Shown here: positions 8,257-16,782 of the stretch, one piece after another
Layout of the letters: every line of letters begins with the position of its first letter
Position numbering within the stretch: the stretch's first letter is position 1
Source of the DNA: a bacterium
GTDB lineage: Bacteria; Chloroflexota; Chloroflexia; Chloroflexales; Kallotenuaceae
Assembly (NCBI GenBank): GCA_016781525.1
Contig: JADDQE010000136.1
Location: forward strand, 1 to 44,879
Length of the DNA stretch: 44,879 bases
Direction of reading: 5' to 3'
The notes under the pieces: model-generated
What the model was told of the DNA's origin: nothing
Database searches by the model: none
What the model saw: the letters and a program-made list of their open reading frames with translations, nothing else
Position numbers and translations under genes: made by a program

Positions 8257-10002
8257 ATGTCCAACATCCTGCGTGGACGCCGCATGGCCAAGATATTGGC
8301 AGTGCTCGTGGCGCTCACGGGCCTTATGCTGAGCCCCCTACCTGTTGCTCAAGGCCAAGCTAACACCCTGGTTTGGTCGCGGGTGTCCGGCCTCCCGGTC
8401 ACGGTGCATCTACATGACATCTTTATGGTTCATGAGCGCATGGCCTGGGCTGTCGGTGAGGAGCGCGGCTCAGGGGTAATTTATCGCCTCCAAATGCAAG
8501 GCTCGACGTGGGAAGTAGCGTTCGAGACAAGAGTACCCGCGCCACTATACGCCGTCGCCGCCACAAACGAGACCAACGTGTGGGCCGTGGGTGACAACGG
8601 GACGATCGTTCAGAAAGATTCTGGAGGATGGCGCTCGCTGGGTGGAGCTGCCCCCAACGCTATGCTCCGCACAATCCAGATTTTTGGTGCGGGCGAAGAG
8701 GGCTGGGCCGCGGGCATGTTTGCCCCGCAATCGTTCGAAGGTGTCTCCCAACCGGCGCTGTACCACTTGACCCAGGGGCAGTGGCGCCTTGAGCCCGCCG
8801 TCAACCGCCCCGGCAAAATCGATGGCCTGCACTTCACTGCAGGAACGGGTTGGGCCGTCGGCGACAACGTTTGGCGCTACGCGAACGGCGCTTGGACCAA
8901 CGAGCCAGTACCGTTCGCCTGTGGTGAGAACTTCCCGTGTCCGTACACGCTGGAGGCGGTACGAGCCGTACGTGCGGATGAAGCCTGGGCAGTCGGCTCA
9001 CGTCACGCCATCTGCGCCGCGTGTGTAACACGACCTTACGTCTTGCACCGCGTCAATGGTAGCTGGCAACGCGTCGCGGATGTGCCGGTTGGCTCGCCGA
9101 ATCCACGCGCGAGCGGCGCATTTACGGGTGCAAGCTTTAGCCGGGACGGCGAAGGACTATTGGTAGGCTGGTACGATCGTGGCATTGTCGATCCCGTGCA
9201 GGGCACATATGATGCGCGGGTCCGCCCGATGATCGTCCGCTACCGTGGACAACAGTGGACAATGGAAGAGCTGCCGACGGACACGGGCGCCCTAACGGCG
9301 GTGAGCATGATCGATGGAAGCCACGCGCTCGCAGTTGGCCGTGCTGGGCTCATACTCGCCTATGGCTATGGCGCGCAGCCGGATCCCGCCGCCAAGGTCG
9401 CAAATACGAACGAGCCGGGAAGCTTGTACTTTGCCCCGGTCGGACATACGCTTAGGGGTACTTTCAAGAGCTACTGGGAGCGTAACGGCGGGCTACCCGT
9501 CTTCGGCTATCCCCTGACAGAAGCGTTTCGTGAGCTGAACAGCGACACGGGCCAGCCCTATAACGTGCAGTATCTGGAGCGACAGCGCTACGAATATCAT
9601 CCTGAGCTACGGGGAACCCCGTATGAGGTATTGCTCGGGCGTCTAGGTGTGGAGGTTCTTCAGCGACATGGCCGCGATTGGACCACCTTTCCCAAGGCAG
9701 ATCCCGGCAAGCCACACTTCTTTGCCGAGACAGGCCACGCCATAGCCCCCGAGTTCTGGAACTATTGGAGCAGCCATGGCCTGCAGATAGACGGCGCCCC
9801 GGGGATTACCTTTCAAGAAAGCCTCGCGCTCTTTGGATATCCCATCTCCGAGCCGCAGATCGAAGTGAACTCGAGCGGTGACCGCGTCCTGACGCAGTGG
9901 TTCGAGCGCGCCCGCTTCGAGTATCATCCGGATAAGCCAGAGCCGTATCGCGTCCTGCTTGGTCGCCTCGCGGCCGAGGTGCTCCAAGAGCGAGGATGGT
10001 AG
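8257..10002 (+). CDS. Secreted surface protein: WAVG propeller repeats plus two C-terminal LGFP-like repeats
   Basis: 581 residues from ATG 8257 (AAGAAAGGA 8 bases upstream). A signal peptide at about residues 1-33 (positive RGRR, hydrophobic core ILAVLVALTGLMLSPLPV, cut near AQG-QA) directs export. Residues about 35-380 hold at least six spaced motifs of the AWAVG type (AWAVGEE, VWAVGDNG, GWAAGMF, GWAVGDN, AWAVGSR, ALAVGRAG), a YCF48/Kelch-like propeller pattern. Residues about 395-470 and 490-580 are two copies of a module with GHTLRGTFKSYWERNGGLPV or its counterpart, FGYPLTEAF/FGYPISEPQ, EYHPE/EYHPD and LLGRLG. This module recurs in secreted Chloroflexota proteins and resembles LGFP repeats that bind cell-wall glycans. 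It is probably a cell-surface or extracellular binding protein; there is no catalytic motif and no cell-wall anchor. Confidence 0.8.
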   Translation: MSNILRGRRMAKILAVLVALTGLMLSPLPVAQGQANTLVWSRVSGLPVTVHLHDIFMVHERMAWAVGEERGSGVIYRLQMQGSTWEVAFETRVPAPLYAVAATNETNVWAVGDNGTIVQKDSGGWRSLGGAAPNAMLRTIQIFGAGEEGWAAGMFAPQSFEGVSQPALYHLTQGQWRLEPAVNRPGKIDGLHFTAGTGWAVGDNVWRYANGAWTNEPVPFACGENFPCPYTLEAVRAVRADEAWAVGSRHAICAACVTRPYVLHRVNGSWQRVADVPVGSPNPRASGAFTGASFSRDGEGLLVGWYDRGIVDPVQGTYDARVRPMIVRYRGQQWTMEELPTDTGALTAVSMIDGSHALAVGRAGLILAYGYGAQPDPAAKVANTNEPGSLYFAPVGHTLRGTFKSYWERNGGLPVFGYPLTEAFRELNSDTGQPYNVQYLERQRYEYHPELRGTPYEVLLGRLGVEVLQRHGRDWTTFPKADPGKPHFFAETGHAIAPEFWNYWSSHGLQIDGAPGITFQESLALFGYPISEPQIEVNSSGDRVLTQWFERARFEYHPDKPEPYRVLLGRLAAEVLQERGW

Positions 10003-10739
10003 CCCTGCAATCGGCCGGTTCCACCGAGTGCTTGGCTCAAGCATCAGCGTTGAAGACCGGCTGCTTGACTCCCTCCTCTCGCCTTGAAAGCAGACTGATA
10101 GCGTGCACGTGATCCGCGTGTACCCTATCTAGTCAGCCAAACACGGCCACCCAGCCGGTCTTCACCCGTTAGCAGCCTTATCCAATGATCCAGAGCGAGT
10201 GATCATAGCTGGGCGCGCCGCCGTGAACCAACGGGCGCCATCGCATACCTGCCTATATCCGAATAGGAAAAAAGTACAGGGCGGACAGTTCATTTTTCAT
10301 GATAAGCTGTAGCAGCGTCCGATACTCGGCGTCTCTCTTGCGTACCCCCATAGGCGCTATGTGTATCGTCAGCGAGCCATTGCCTTGCAGGAGCGAGCGG
10401 TGATGCTGGTCCTACGTCCCGAGGGCAGTAATCCAGGCCGGCGCGCGTAAAAGCCCTGGCGCAATTATGATGTGACGTTGCACGGCTACTACGAAATTCG
10501 TGCAATACCCCTGTTAGAAGCATCGACTACAGCCTGTCGTGTACGCGACCGATAGGACTCGCCCGGTCCATAAGGTCACAGAATAGTTTGGCTGCGGCTG
10601 CCAGAAGGTGCCTGCAAAAATGTTCGCCGGCAAGACATTCTCCAGCTCTGCGCTTGGGCAGCTCCCCCAGGAACCACTTGTTATGGGCGAGGCGTGGTTA
10701 GACTTTTTTTATTCCCCCTGGTCGTAGAAGGAGCTACGG
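10003..10739. other. Long intergenic stretch, nothing recognised
   Basis: 737 bases with no open frame that looks coding on either strand. A T-rich run (gacttttttt, about 10702-10711) lies shortly before the small gene at 10740 but has no clear stem in front of it. Codon patterns in the available frames look random, so this may be decayed sequence. Confidence 0.45.
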
Positions 10740-10919
10740 ATGGCAACGATGGCAACTCCAATCACAGTACGTGGAATTTGCGATGCATATCGCGCTGGCA
10801 GCGCAAGATTGCGCGGGCTTCTGCGCGAAATGTATCGCGGCCTACGTTTGGAGTTCGACGCGATCGAGGTAGAGGAAGAGCGCCAACAAAGGATCGGAGC
10901 GCTCCCCTCCAGTGCCTAA
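10740..10919 (+). CDS. Small hypothetical protein, 59 residues
   Basis: Starts at ATG 10740 with a good AAGGAG ribosome-binding site at 10728-10733 (6-base spacing) and ends with TAA at 10917-10919. The protein begins MATMATPITVRGICDAYRAG. It continues with a basic amphipathic segment (SARLRGLLREMYRGLRLEFD) and an acidic one (AIEVEEERQQR), consistent with one long helix or a helical hairpin. No known family is recognised. The AT-poor codons and the charged helical pattern look like real coding sequence, more so than the longer overlapping frame that starts at 10694 and is rich in arginine and low-complexity composition. It stands alone, with about 250 bases of empty DNA before the convergent exonuclease gene. 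Confidence 0.45.
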   Translation: MATMATPITVRGICDAYRAGSARLRGLLREMYRGLRLEFDAIEVEEERQQRIGALPSSA

Positions 10920-11167
10920 GACCCCGCACTGACCTCGCAGCCACTTTTGCATTAGTCGCTGGAGAGAGGTGTTTAACGCCCTGTGATGAATGCCTCCAAA
11001 GGATGCGGCAGAGACATATTTGTGTAACATGAGTTATCGGCAACGGGCCTAGGCGGTCTTTAGCCATAAGATTGACGGGCACGCATCGCCACTGCTACAT
11101 TACCACGCGAATGAATGGTCTCCGATGCCTAGCTGTTGCGAAGTTACCGACGTGCGGACGAAAGCGC

Positions 11168-11950
11168 CTACGGAAGCGCCAAGGTCACAGCGACAGGGCA
11201 GTGGTCCGAGCCAGGTACCTCGGGATACACATCGGCATCCAGGATTGCTTCACGCAGATTGGGCGAGACAAAGATATAGTCAAGCCGCCAGCCAATATTA
11301 CGCTGCCGCGCCCCCGCCCACGGACTCCACCACGTGTACTTAGCGGCAGTTGGATGTAGCGCTCGAAATGTATCGATGAGCCCTACAGCAAAGAATGCAG
11401 CCATTGCTTCGCGCTCCTCGGGCAAAAAGCCAGACGTGGTGCGATTTTCACGAGGGCGGGCCAAGTCGATCTCTTGGTATGCCGTGTTTACGTCCCCGAC
11501 AACAACGACGCGCACCCCTCGCGCTATCGCGGCTTGCACAACCTCGACAAAACGCGCATAGAACGCAAGCTTATGGCTGACCCACTCGGGCCCACGGCCA
11601 CCATTTGGAAAGTAAATATTGAAGACGACGAGATCGTCGAACGTACTGATCAGCACTCGGCCTTCGCCGTCAAAGCGTGGATCGCCAAGGCCACGCGTAA
11701 TTCCCTTTGGCTCATCCCGAGAAAACGTTGCTACCCCGCTATAACCCTTTCTCTCGGCTGCACACCAGTGAACATGGTAACCTGCAGGCGCACGAAGGTC
11801 GCCAGAAACTTGATCAGGCTGCGCCTTCGTTTCCTGCACCGCCACAATGTCGGCGTTCGATGTTCGTAGCCATGTCAGGAAGCCCTTCTTCTCGGCGGCA
11901 CGAATGCCGTTGACGTTCCACGATACAATCCTTATCCGACGCTCACTCAC
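11168..11950 (-). CDS. xth: Exodeoxyribonuclease III
   Basis: 260-residue enzyme of the EEP/AP-endonuclease family 1, which cleaves abasic sites and removes 3' blocks in base excision repair. Active-site motifs in order: SWNVNGIRA with N12, VQETK with E40 (metal ligand), VVVVGDVNTAYQEIDL (catalytic Asp and Asn), RLDYIFVS, and the C-terminal GSDHCPVAV (Asp-His pair). Length is normal for ExoA/Xth. The start is a GTG at 11950 preceded by a strong GGAGGAGG; an overlapping ATG two bases upstream is out of frame and followed at once by a stop. The upstream neighbour on the same strand is an HD-domain phosphohydrolase 138 bases away, so the two may share a nucleotide and DNA maintenance unit. Confidence 0.95.
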   Translation of the reverse strand: MSERRIRIVSWNVNGIRAAEKKGFLTWLRTSNADIVAVQETKAQPDQVSGDLRAPAGYHVHWCAAERKGYSGVATFSRDEPKGITRGLGDPRFDGEGRVLISTFDDLVVFNIYFPNGGRGPEWVSHKLAFYARFVEVVQAAIARGVRVVVVGDVNTAYQEIDLARPRENRTTSGFLPEEREAMAAFFAVGLIDTFRALHPTAAKYTWWSPWAGARQRNIGWRLDYIFVSPNLREAILDADVYPEVPGSDHCPVAVTLALP

Positions 11951-12088
11951 ATTCGCCTCCTCCAGCGTTCTGCGATTGCTTCCCAGCGGTGCATCCGCCC
12001 AAGCCTGAGCGCACCAGGGTTGACGTTGGTAGACCATAGAGGGAGCAGGGCTGTTTACACGCCAACCCCTGGCAGGAGCCATGCTACC

Positions 12089-12685
12089 TCAGGCTCCGAG
12101 TGCACCAGATGCAGCTGCCTCGTCTACAACTTGCATGACGAAGGGCCAAAGACCCGGAGCCCCTTCGCGGATCGGCTCCATCCGGCGCAATACCGCCTCA
12201 CGGCTCACATGATGCCGGCGCCACGTGCCTCCATCGTTATGCTGATTACTAAGCAGGCCCGCCAGGCGATCAAGAGCGTTGGCGAAGCGAGCCTCAGCTG
12301 TCACACCTGCCTCAAACTCATCCCAGGCGCTGCGCAGCAGCTTCCCCTGCTCCTCTGGCAGCAAGCTAAAGATTCGTGCGGCGGCCAGCTGCTCGCGCTC
12401 TGCTTTGGTGGCGTTCGCCTGTATATCGAAGGCGAAGGTATCACCCGCGTCCACCTCAACGATATCGTGGACCAGCAACATCACCAGTACGTGGTGTAGG
12501 TTCACCACTGCGCCGGCATGTTCGGCAAGCACCAGCGCCATCAGGGCTATATGCCAAGAATGCTCGGCGCTATTCTCGCGGCGAGACCCATCTATAAGGG
12601 AGGTCTGCCGCAAAACCTGCTTGAGTTTATCTACCTCGACAAGAAACGATAATTGTCGAGTTAACCGCACCAGAGATTCCTGCAT
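12089..12685 (-). CDS. HD-domain phosphohydrolase (YfbR/HDDC2-like 5'-nucleotidase)
   Basis: 198-residue all-helical HD protein. The metal-binding residues can be placed at H42 (SAEHSWH), H73-D74 (LLVHDIVEVDAGD), with E77 as the likely catalytic acid, and D139 (NALDRLAGLL). The pattern ENSAEHSWHIALMALVLAEHA and the following HDIVE-xx-AGDTFAFD are typical of the HD_3 group that includes YfbR and HDDC2, which hydrolyse deoxyribonucleoside 5'-monophosphates. Cytoplasmic, no extra domains. It lies upstream of the exonuclease III gene on the same strand and points away from the pilin region. Substrate is inferred from family only. Confidence 0.85.
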   Translation of the reverse strand: MQESLVRLTRQLSFLVEVDKLKQVLRQTSLIDGSRRENSAEHSWHIALMALVLAEHAGAVVNLHHVLVMLLVHDIVEVDAGDTFAFDIQANATKAEREQLAAARIFSLLPEEQGKLLRSAWDEFEAGVTAEARFANALDRLAGLLSNQHNDGGTWRRHHVSREAVLRRMEPIREGAPGLWPFVMQVVDEAAASGALGA

Positions 12686-12890
12686 GGTCTGCTCCCATCT
12701 CGATATTCAGGTTCAACGAACACCGATTATAGACGACAGAGAGCCAGGCCGGAGCCATCGCTCCATATTAGAGGCACGGCGAATTCATGCCGGGAGCTGG
12801 ATGCCTAGGTGCATGAACTGCAGACGTAAAGCTGTGGCCCCTTGGCCAAGGGATGGAGCAGCCGTCGGCTAGGTGGGCATGAACGCATAA

Positions 12891-12925
12891 ACGCACAGGC
12901 GAGCCGCTCGGGCCCGCCTGTGCGT
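12891..12925 (-). terminator. Hairpin downstream of the Flp pilin gene
   Basis: Perfect 10-bp stem ACGCACAGGC (12891-12900) / GCCTGTGCGT (12916-12925) with a 15-base loop, 32 bases beyond the pilin stop. On the minus strand the stem is followed by TTTAT, a short T-tract, consistent with an intrinsic terminator for the pilin transcript. Confidence 0.6.
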
Positions 12926-12957
12926 TGGATGGAAATTGAGTGGTGGAAGTCGGTATC

Positions 12958-13116
12958 TTAGCGGCTGAGGCCGGAGTTGATCTGTGAGAAGACGGTTGAG
13001 ACACGCTTGCCGAGCACCGACAGAATACCGATAACGACGATGGCGATGAGCACCAGGATCAGCGCGTACTCGACCAGACCCTGGCCTTCCTCACGGGCGA
13101 AAAAGTTGCGAAGCAT
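12958..13116 (-). CDS. flp: Flp/Fap-type pilin
   Basis: A 52-residue protein starting at ATG 13116. It starts MLRNFFAREEGQGLVEYALI, where the prepilin recognition pattern G-Q-G-L-V-E-Y is characteristic of Flp family type IVb pilins: cleavage follows the glycine, and the invariant Glu and Tyr sit 5 and 6 residues into the mature chain. A single hydrophobic segment (LILVLIAIVVIGILSVLG) follows, then a short polar tail. This is the structural subunit of Tad-type adhesive pili in many bacteria including Chloroflexota. No tad/cpa assembly genes occur in the window, so it is an orphan locus. It is transcribed away from a receiver-domain gene on the other side of a 436-base intergenic region. Confidence 0.9.
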   Translation of the reverse strand: MLRNFFAREEGQGLVEYALILVLIAIVVIGILSVLGKRVSTVFSQINSGLSR

Positions 13117-13552
13117 GGTGGTGAACGCCTCGGTCTACAAATGCTGTTACGAATGATGACAGCTTACGACGCGCCACCCACTCATACTATCCATACATAG
13201 TCCTCGCCAGCAGCAGTACCGCAGCGACGGCTTTGCCTACCCCGAGGTACGGTGTTTCGTACACAGCAACTGTTGGCGTATCCTCCAGAAGGGTGCCAGC
13301 TGTGGTCTTGCGGCAGCGAAAGCATACCACTGCTGTGAGCTTGGGTTATGCGTGTAGCATCTGTTGCCTGCGGTTCGCTAGCTATTACCTTCGGGGGCTT
13401 CAGCAAAATTGACCTCTAGTATTTGGGAGGGATCCATGATACGCTGGGTGACACCACGTGTCGTGGTGCAAGTCTTGTTTTAGCACTACGTTTTAGCTAC
13501 AGCAGCTGTTGCTAGGTGACGGTCCCAACAGGTGCTGAGAAAAGAGGGGCCT
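13117..13552. promoter_or_regulatory. Divergent control region between Flp pilin and response regulator
   Basis: 436 bases holding the upstream regions of two divergent genes. No clear -35/-10 pair can be assigned. A hairpin CACCACG/CGTGGTG (13452-13468, 3-base loop) is followed by a T-rich stretch (tcttgtttta), an intrinsic-terminator shape in the + direction lying upstream of the regulator. It overlaps a 15-codon open frame described separately. Together these suggest a leader RNA or attenuator in front of the regulator, which is inference. Confidence 0.35.
13436..13483 (+). CDS. Possible 15-codon leader peptide
   Basis: ATG 13436 follows a GGGAGGG ribosome-binding site and opens a 15-codon frame, MIRWVTPRVVVQVLF, ending at TAG 13481-13483. 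A hairpin with a T-rich tail (13452-13468 and on) lies inside the frame, so translation would melt it. This geometry is seen in leader peptides, but coincidence is possible for such a short frame. It sits 70 bases before the receiver-domain gene. Confidence 0.2.
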   Translation: MIRWVTPRVVVQVLF

Positions 13553-14038
13553 ATGCGCGGCAAAATTCTTGTCGTCGAGGATGCGAGCCATATCCGCGAG
13601 CTATTCCAAGAAATCCTGGCCGACGAAGGGTTCGAGGTTGAGGTAATCGCGCGGCCGTTTGCTAACATAAGCGAGATCATCGGCTTGCAGCCCGATGTCA
13701 TCATCATGGACTACCTTTTCAATGCACAGCCACATGGCGAGCGAATGCTTCAGCAGCTGGCGATGTGCCCAACCACTGCGCATATTCCGGTCATTTTATG
13801 TACTGCCTCGGCTAAGGCCATCGAAAAGGAGGAATGCGCTCTGATGGCACGAGGCGGGAGGGTACTTGAGAAGCCGTTCGAGATTGATGATCTGCTCCTG
13901 AGCATCCAACAGGTGCTTGCCGACCCCGAATTACCCGCTGCGGTGCTGCGGGGGCCAGAGATAGGTGGTGACCGGGAGCGCGTAATGGTGCAATATTCGT
14001 TAGTTCGCCCCGAACTACGTCACGTACCGGCGTCGTAA
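13553..14038 (+). CDS. Receiver-domain response regulator
   Basis: 161 residues: a CheY-like receiver (about 1-125) plus a 35-residue C-terminal tail without a recognisable output domain. The acidic pair is E9-D10, the phosphoacceptor is D53 (VIIMDYLFN), the switch threonine region is VILCTASAKA, and the conserved lysine is in VLEKPFEIDDLL. AAAGAGGGG precedes ATG 13553. The tail (PELPAAVLRGPEIGGDRERV and on) is polar and probably disordered. It is the second receiver-only regulator in the window and lies divergent to the Flp pilin gene, so a role in surface behaviour is possible but only inferred. No kinase is nearby. Confidence 0.85.
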   Translation: MRGKILVVEDASHIRELFQEILADEGFEVEVIARPFANISEIIGLQPDVIIMDYLFNAQPHGERMLQQLAMCPTTAHIPVILCTASAKAIEKEECALMARGGRVLEKPFEIDDLLLSIQQVLADPELPAAVLRGPEIGGDRERVMVQYSLVRPELRHVPAS

Positions 14039-14350
14039 GGCGTCCGTGGCTCCGCGCTGACGTGCTACCTGCTGGACCGAATATCTATGCTGGTTGGACC
14101 GCGGTCTTTTGGCGTATGGGCCTCGTTGTAGTGACAATGGTACGCAAGTTACGGTCGACGAGGAGCCACCTGCGAAAGCTGGAGGTGCTTCGGGCGCAAG
14201 CGGAGCAGGAAGCTGCAGCAGAGGTGTCATCAGCGCATCGGCACCAGTAAACGCAAGGGCTTCTCCCAACCCGACGAAGACGGCAAACGAGGGACGCCTC
14301 CGACCGCTCTACGTGGTCGGAGGCGTCCCTTGGTATAGATGGAAGTCTAA
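14039..14350. other. Intergenic stretch with weak small open frame
   Basis: 312 bases between convergent genes. A 37-codon frame from ATG 14140 to 14250 encodes a highly charged helix-like peptide (RSTRSHLRKLEVLRAQAEQE) but has no ribosome-binding site. I leave it as a possible small gene only. The terminator at 14291-14329 lies at the right end. Confidence 0.4.
14291..14329. terminator. Perfect 15-bp hairpin between convergent genes
   Basis: Arms GGGACGCCTCCGACC (14291-14305) and GGTCGGAGGCGTCCC (14315-14329), 9-base loop. It lies 21 bases past the DoxX stop (minus strand) and could serve both directions. T-tracts are weak (TCGTTTG on the minus strand). Confidence 0.65.
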
Positions 14351-14938
14351 TTAGGCTTGGGCGGTGCGGGCCGATGTCCCACGCACCTTGCGGTAGAGGG
14401 CGGTAACGCTGCGGAAGACGAGCTTCTCGACGCCGAGCGTGCCCACGATGCGGAAGGCGGCGAGCATCAGCAACTGCAGCACAATGAAGCGCCCGTCCAG
14501 CTCGATCTGGCCAATCCCCGACAGCACAAAGATTACGTTCAGCAGTGTCGCCCCAATCGCCGCCGGCACCACCAGCACTCCGCTCACGAACGCCAGCGCA
14601 ACCGCCATTTCCATGAAGGGCATGCTCCACGAGATCAGCGGTGTCAGCCCGCTCGCCACCAGCAGCCCGGCGATCGGCCGCCAGAGCTCTAGCGGAACCG
14701 CCAGCGTGCCATCCGCGCCCAGCTGCAGGATCGGCCCGATCGGGTCGCTCGTCAAAAAGCCCGCGCCGATCTTCTGCCAGCCCATCATCAGCCACATATA
14801 GCCCAGGTACAGCCGGACCGCCAGCCAGATCGGTGCGGCATACGCATGAGTGAAGGGGGCCAGCAGCGTGCTGCGGACGGTGGCAGCAAAGGACGGGCTG
14901 GGCGTGCGGACGGTCGCGCTGCGGCGGGTCGTTAACAT
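14351..14938 (-). CDS. DoxX-family membrane protein
   Basis: 195 residues with four predicted membrane segments: about 38-60 (LAVRLYLGYMWLMMGWQKIG), 85-105, 108-130 and 138-165. The first helix carries the family pattern RLYLGYMWLMMGWQKIGAGF; the third to fourth region has ALAFVSGVLVVPAAIGATLL and NVIFVLSGIG. DoxX/DoxD-like proteins include the small subunit of archaeal thiosulfate:quinone oxidoreductase, but most bacterial members have no proven function. An AGGAG ribosome-binding site lies upstream of ATG 14938. A perfect hairpin follows the gene. Monocistronic as far as can be seen. Confidence 0.8.
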   Translation of the reverse strand: MLTTRRSATVRTPSPSFAATVRSTLLAPFTHAYAAPIWLAVRLYLGYMWLMMGWQKIGAGFLTSDPIGPILQLGADGTLAVPLELWRPIAGLLVASGLTPLISWSMPFMEMAVALAFVSGVLVVPAAIGATLLNVIFVLSGIGQIELDGRFIVLQLLMLAAFRIVGTLGVEKLVFRSVTALYRKVRGTSARTAQA

Positions 14939-15492
14939 CTCGGTGCTCCTGTATCTTCAGTCGGGTCAGTACGTTGCGGTGTGCCCCTAGTAAACCATGT
15001 ACCGCGTGTTGCAAACAGCGCCATCTGCCCCACCCACCGCCCCAAAAACCGCTACAGTCCCAATCGACCCCAGAGCCCATCGAGTCACGATCGACTAAAA
15101 AAGCGACGTCCTTAAAGACGGCAGCCTACTGATGCCGGCGGCAAGGACCCTTACTCCTCCAGTTCGGCCCCATCGCGCAATCAGCTGCCCGCGAGACGGC
15201 CACCCCCTTGGCGATCGCATGCCTACGTCTCGGCCAGCCTAAAGCACCAACCAAACTCAGACTTGATACGTATACCGGCGCTCGTCTTCTAGCCGTCGTA
15301 CTACCCAAGGTAGTCGTATATGCTCGAAGCGTGCCGTGCTAGCGCAGCTGGAAATTCCGGGCTGATAAGCGTCACAGAGGGGGCTCAGCCAGGCGCTAGC
15401 CGGACAGCAGCGTGCGTTCAGACATCGTTGGGGGCTTTGGCCGTCATGAACGTATCACTGGTACATCGATACTAAGGAAGGATGATCGAACC
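14939..15492. other. Divergent intergenic region, no gene recognised
   Basis: 554 bases between the divergently transcribed DoxX and lipoprotein genes. It must contain both promoters, but no convincing -35/-10 pair was identified. A small ACTACC-CAA-GGTAGT palindrome lies near 15300. Nothing else stands out. Confidence 0.4.
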
Positions 15493-16782
15493 ATGGACCT
15501 GAAAGTATATCTATCACGTGGCCTGTCCGCCGCGATCCTCGGAGTTACGCTGACAGCTTGTGGACTACCGGCTGTAGTCTCTCAGCCGGGCGCTAGTCTC
15601 CCAGCCACATCTCAGCCGACCACGACCGCTCCAAACGTTCAACCGACGGTGGTTGCTGCAATCCCTTCGCCGACGCCGGTACCCGTGCAAGCCAGACCTG
15701 TTCCCGCCAGCGCGCCCGTGATCGGCTTCGAGCCGCAGGCCGGAGTGCCTGGGACCCTTGTAACAGTCTGGGGGACCGGCTACATCCCGAATGCGCCCGT
15801 AGTGGTTCGGCTAGGCTTTCCCCGCCCGACTGGAGAGGTGCTATTTAGCGCTTTTGCCAACAAGGACGGCCGCTGGAACGGGAGCTTGACGATCCCGGAC
15901 CGTCTGCCGTCGGGGGAGCTGATTCCTGATGGTGAGTTCCGGTTGGTCGCGATGAACGAGCAAAACAAGGCACTTGCCAGCGCACCCTTCGCCTTTGTCG
16001 CGGCAAGCCCGGCCCTTTCGCACGCGCAGGCGTCCCAAACCGTACGCGATATGCTTGGTGCTTGGGCCAATGGTGATATCAAGCCATATCTCACGGCCGA
16101 GCTTCGCGCAAAGTTAGCCGGCCACGAGACAACGGACGAACTGCTGGGGCTGCACATATTGCGGCTGCAATCCTTCGATGTCCAGCTTCCACAGGATCGA
16201 CCTTCGGAGGTGCTTTTCGTGCCGGCGATGCTGGTGTATGAAGAGTTCACCGAGGAGCGGATTTATGAGCTTGTGATTAGGGACAACCAGTGGCGGGTGA
16301 GTGGGAGCACGCTAGTCAAAACGGTGGCCAATCAGCCTCAGCCCACCGACCAGCGGATTGCGTGGGAGGGACTGCGCATCCGAGTGCCCGAGGGCTACAC
16401 GACCGACACGAAAATCCATGGAGCGGGCGCGATCAACGGCGTCGCGATCCAGGCGCACCTCGGGTTGATCCCCAGCATGGGTGCAACTCCGGGTGAAACG
16501 GCTGTCGAACAACCTTCAGCCTTAATTTTCGACACCGTCCCGTTTAGCGGCGGCCCTCAGGCGTGGTTCGACTCGCTCTACCCTCCCGGAACGCAAATCA
16601 CGGCATACTCCTCGGCACTGAATGAGCTGCCGGCCCTGGCTTACCGTCCGGGCGGAGCCGACAGTCCTCGGCTCGCGCTGATTATGCCTATGGGGACGGA
16701 CAAATTGCTCCTCGTCGAGAGCGACACGCGAGTTCCCGTACATCAGCAGGTTCTCGACACAATCGTTTTCACCGGCGACTAG
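15493..16782 (+). CDS. Lipoprotein with TIG-like and NTF2-like domains
   Basis: 429 residues from ATG 15493 (AAGGAAGG upstream). A lipoprotein signal ends in the lipobox LTAC with C23 as the lipidated residue, so the mature protein is tethered to the outer face of the membrane. A Pro/Thr/Ser-rich linker runs to about residue 75. An Ig/TIG-like stretch follows (VIGFEPQAGVPGTLVTVWGT, then ANKDGRWNGSLTIPDRLPSG). An NTF2-like segment (about 175-275; SQTVRDMLGAWANGDIKPYL and YELVIRDNQWRVSGS) and a C-terminal beta domain of unknown type (about 290-429) complete it. No catalytic motif is visible. Such lipoproteins are common and mostly uncharacterised in Chloroflexota. A perfect hairpin follows about 150 bases after the stop. 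Confidence 0.75.
   Translation: MDLKVYLSRGLSAAILGVTLTACGLPAVVSQPGASLPATSQPTTTAPNVQPTVVAAIPSPTPVPVQARPVPASAPVIGFEPQAGVPGTLVTVWGTGYIPNAPVVVRLGFPRPTGEVLFSAFANKDGRWNGSLTIPDRLPSGELIPDGEFRLVAMNEQNKALASAPFAFVAASPALSHAQASQTVRDMLGAWANGDIKPYLTAELRAKLAGHETTDELLGLHILRLQSFDVQLPQDRPSEVLFVPAMLVYEEFTEERIYELVIRDNQWRVSGSTLVKTVANQPQPTDQRIAWEGLRIRVPEGYTTDTKIHGAGAINGVAIQAHLGLIPSMGATPGETAVEQPSALIFDTVPFSGGPQAWFDSLYPPGTQITAYSSALNELPALAYRPGGADSPRLALIMPMGTDKLLLVESDTRVPVHQQVLDTIVFTGD

Noticed and set aside
14085..15080. 331-codon minus-strand frame overlapping the DoxX gene
   Set aside because: Low-complexity arginine/alanine/glycine-rich translation, a shadow of the DoxX coding sequence.
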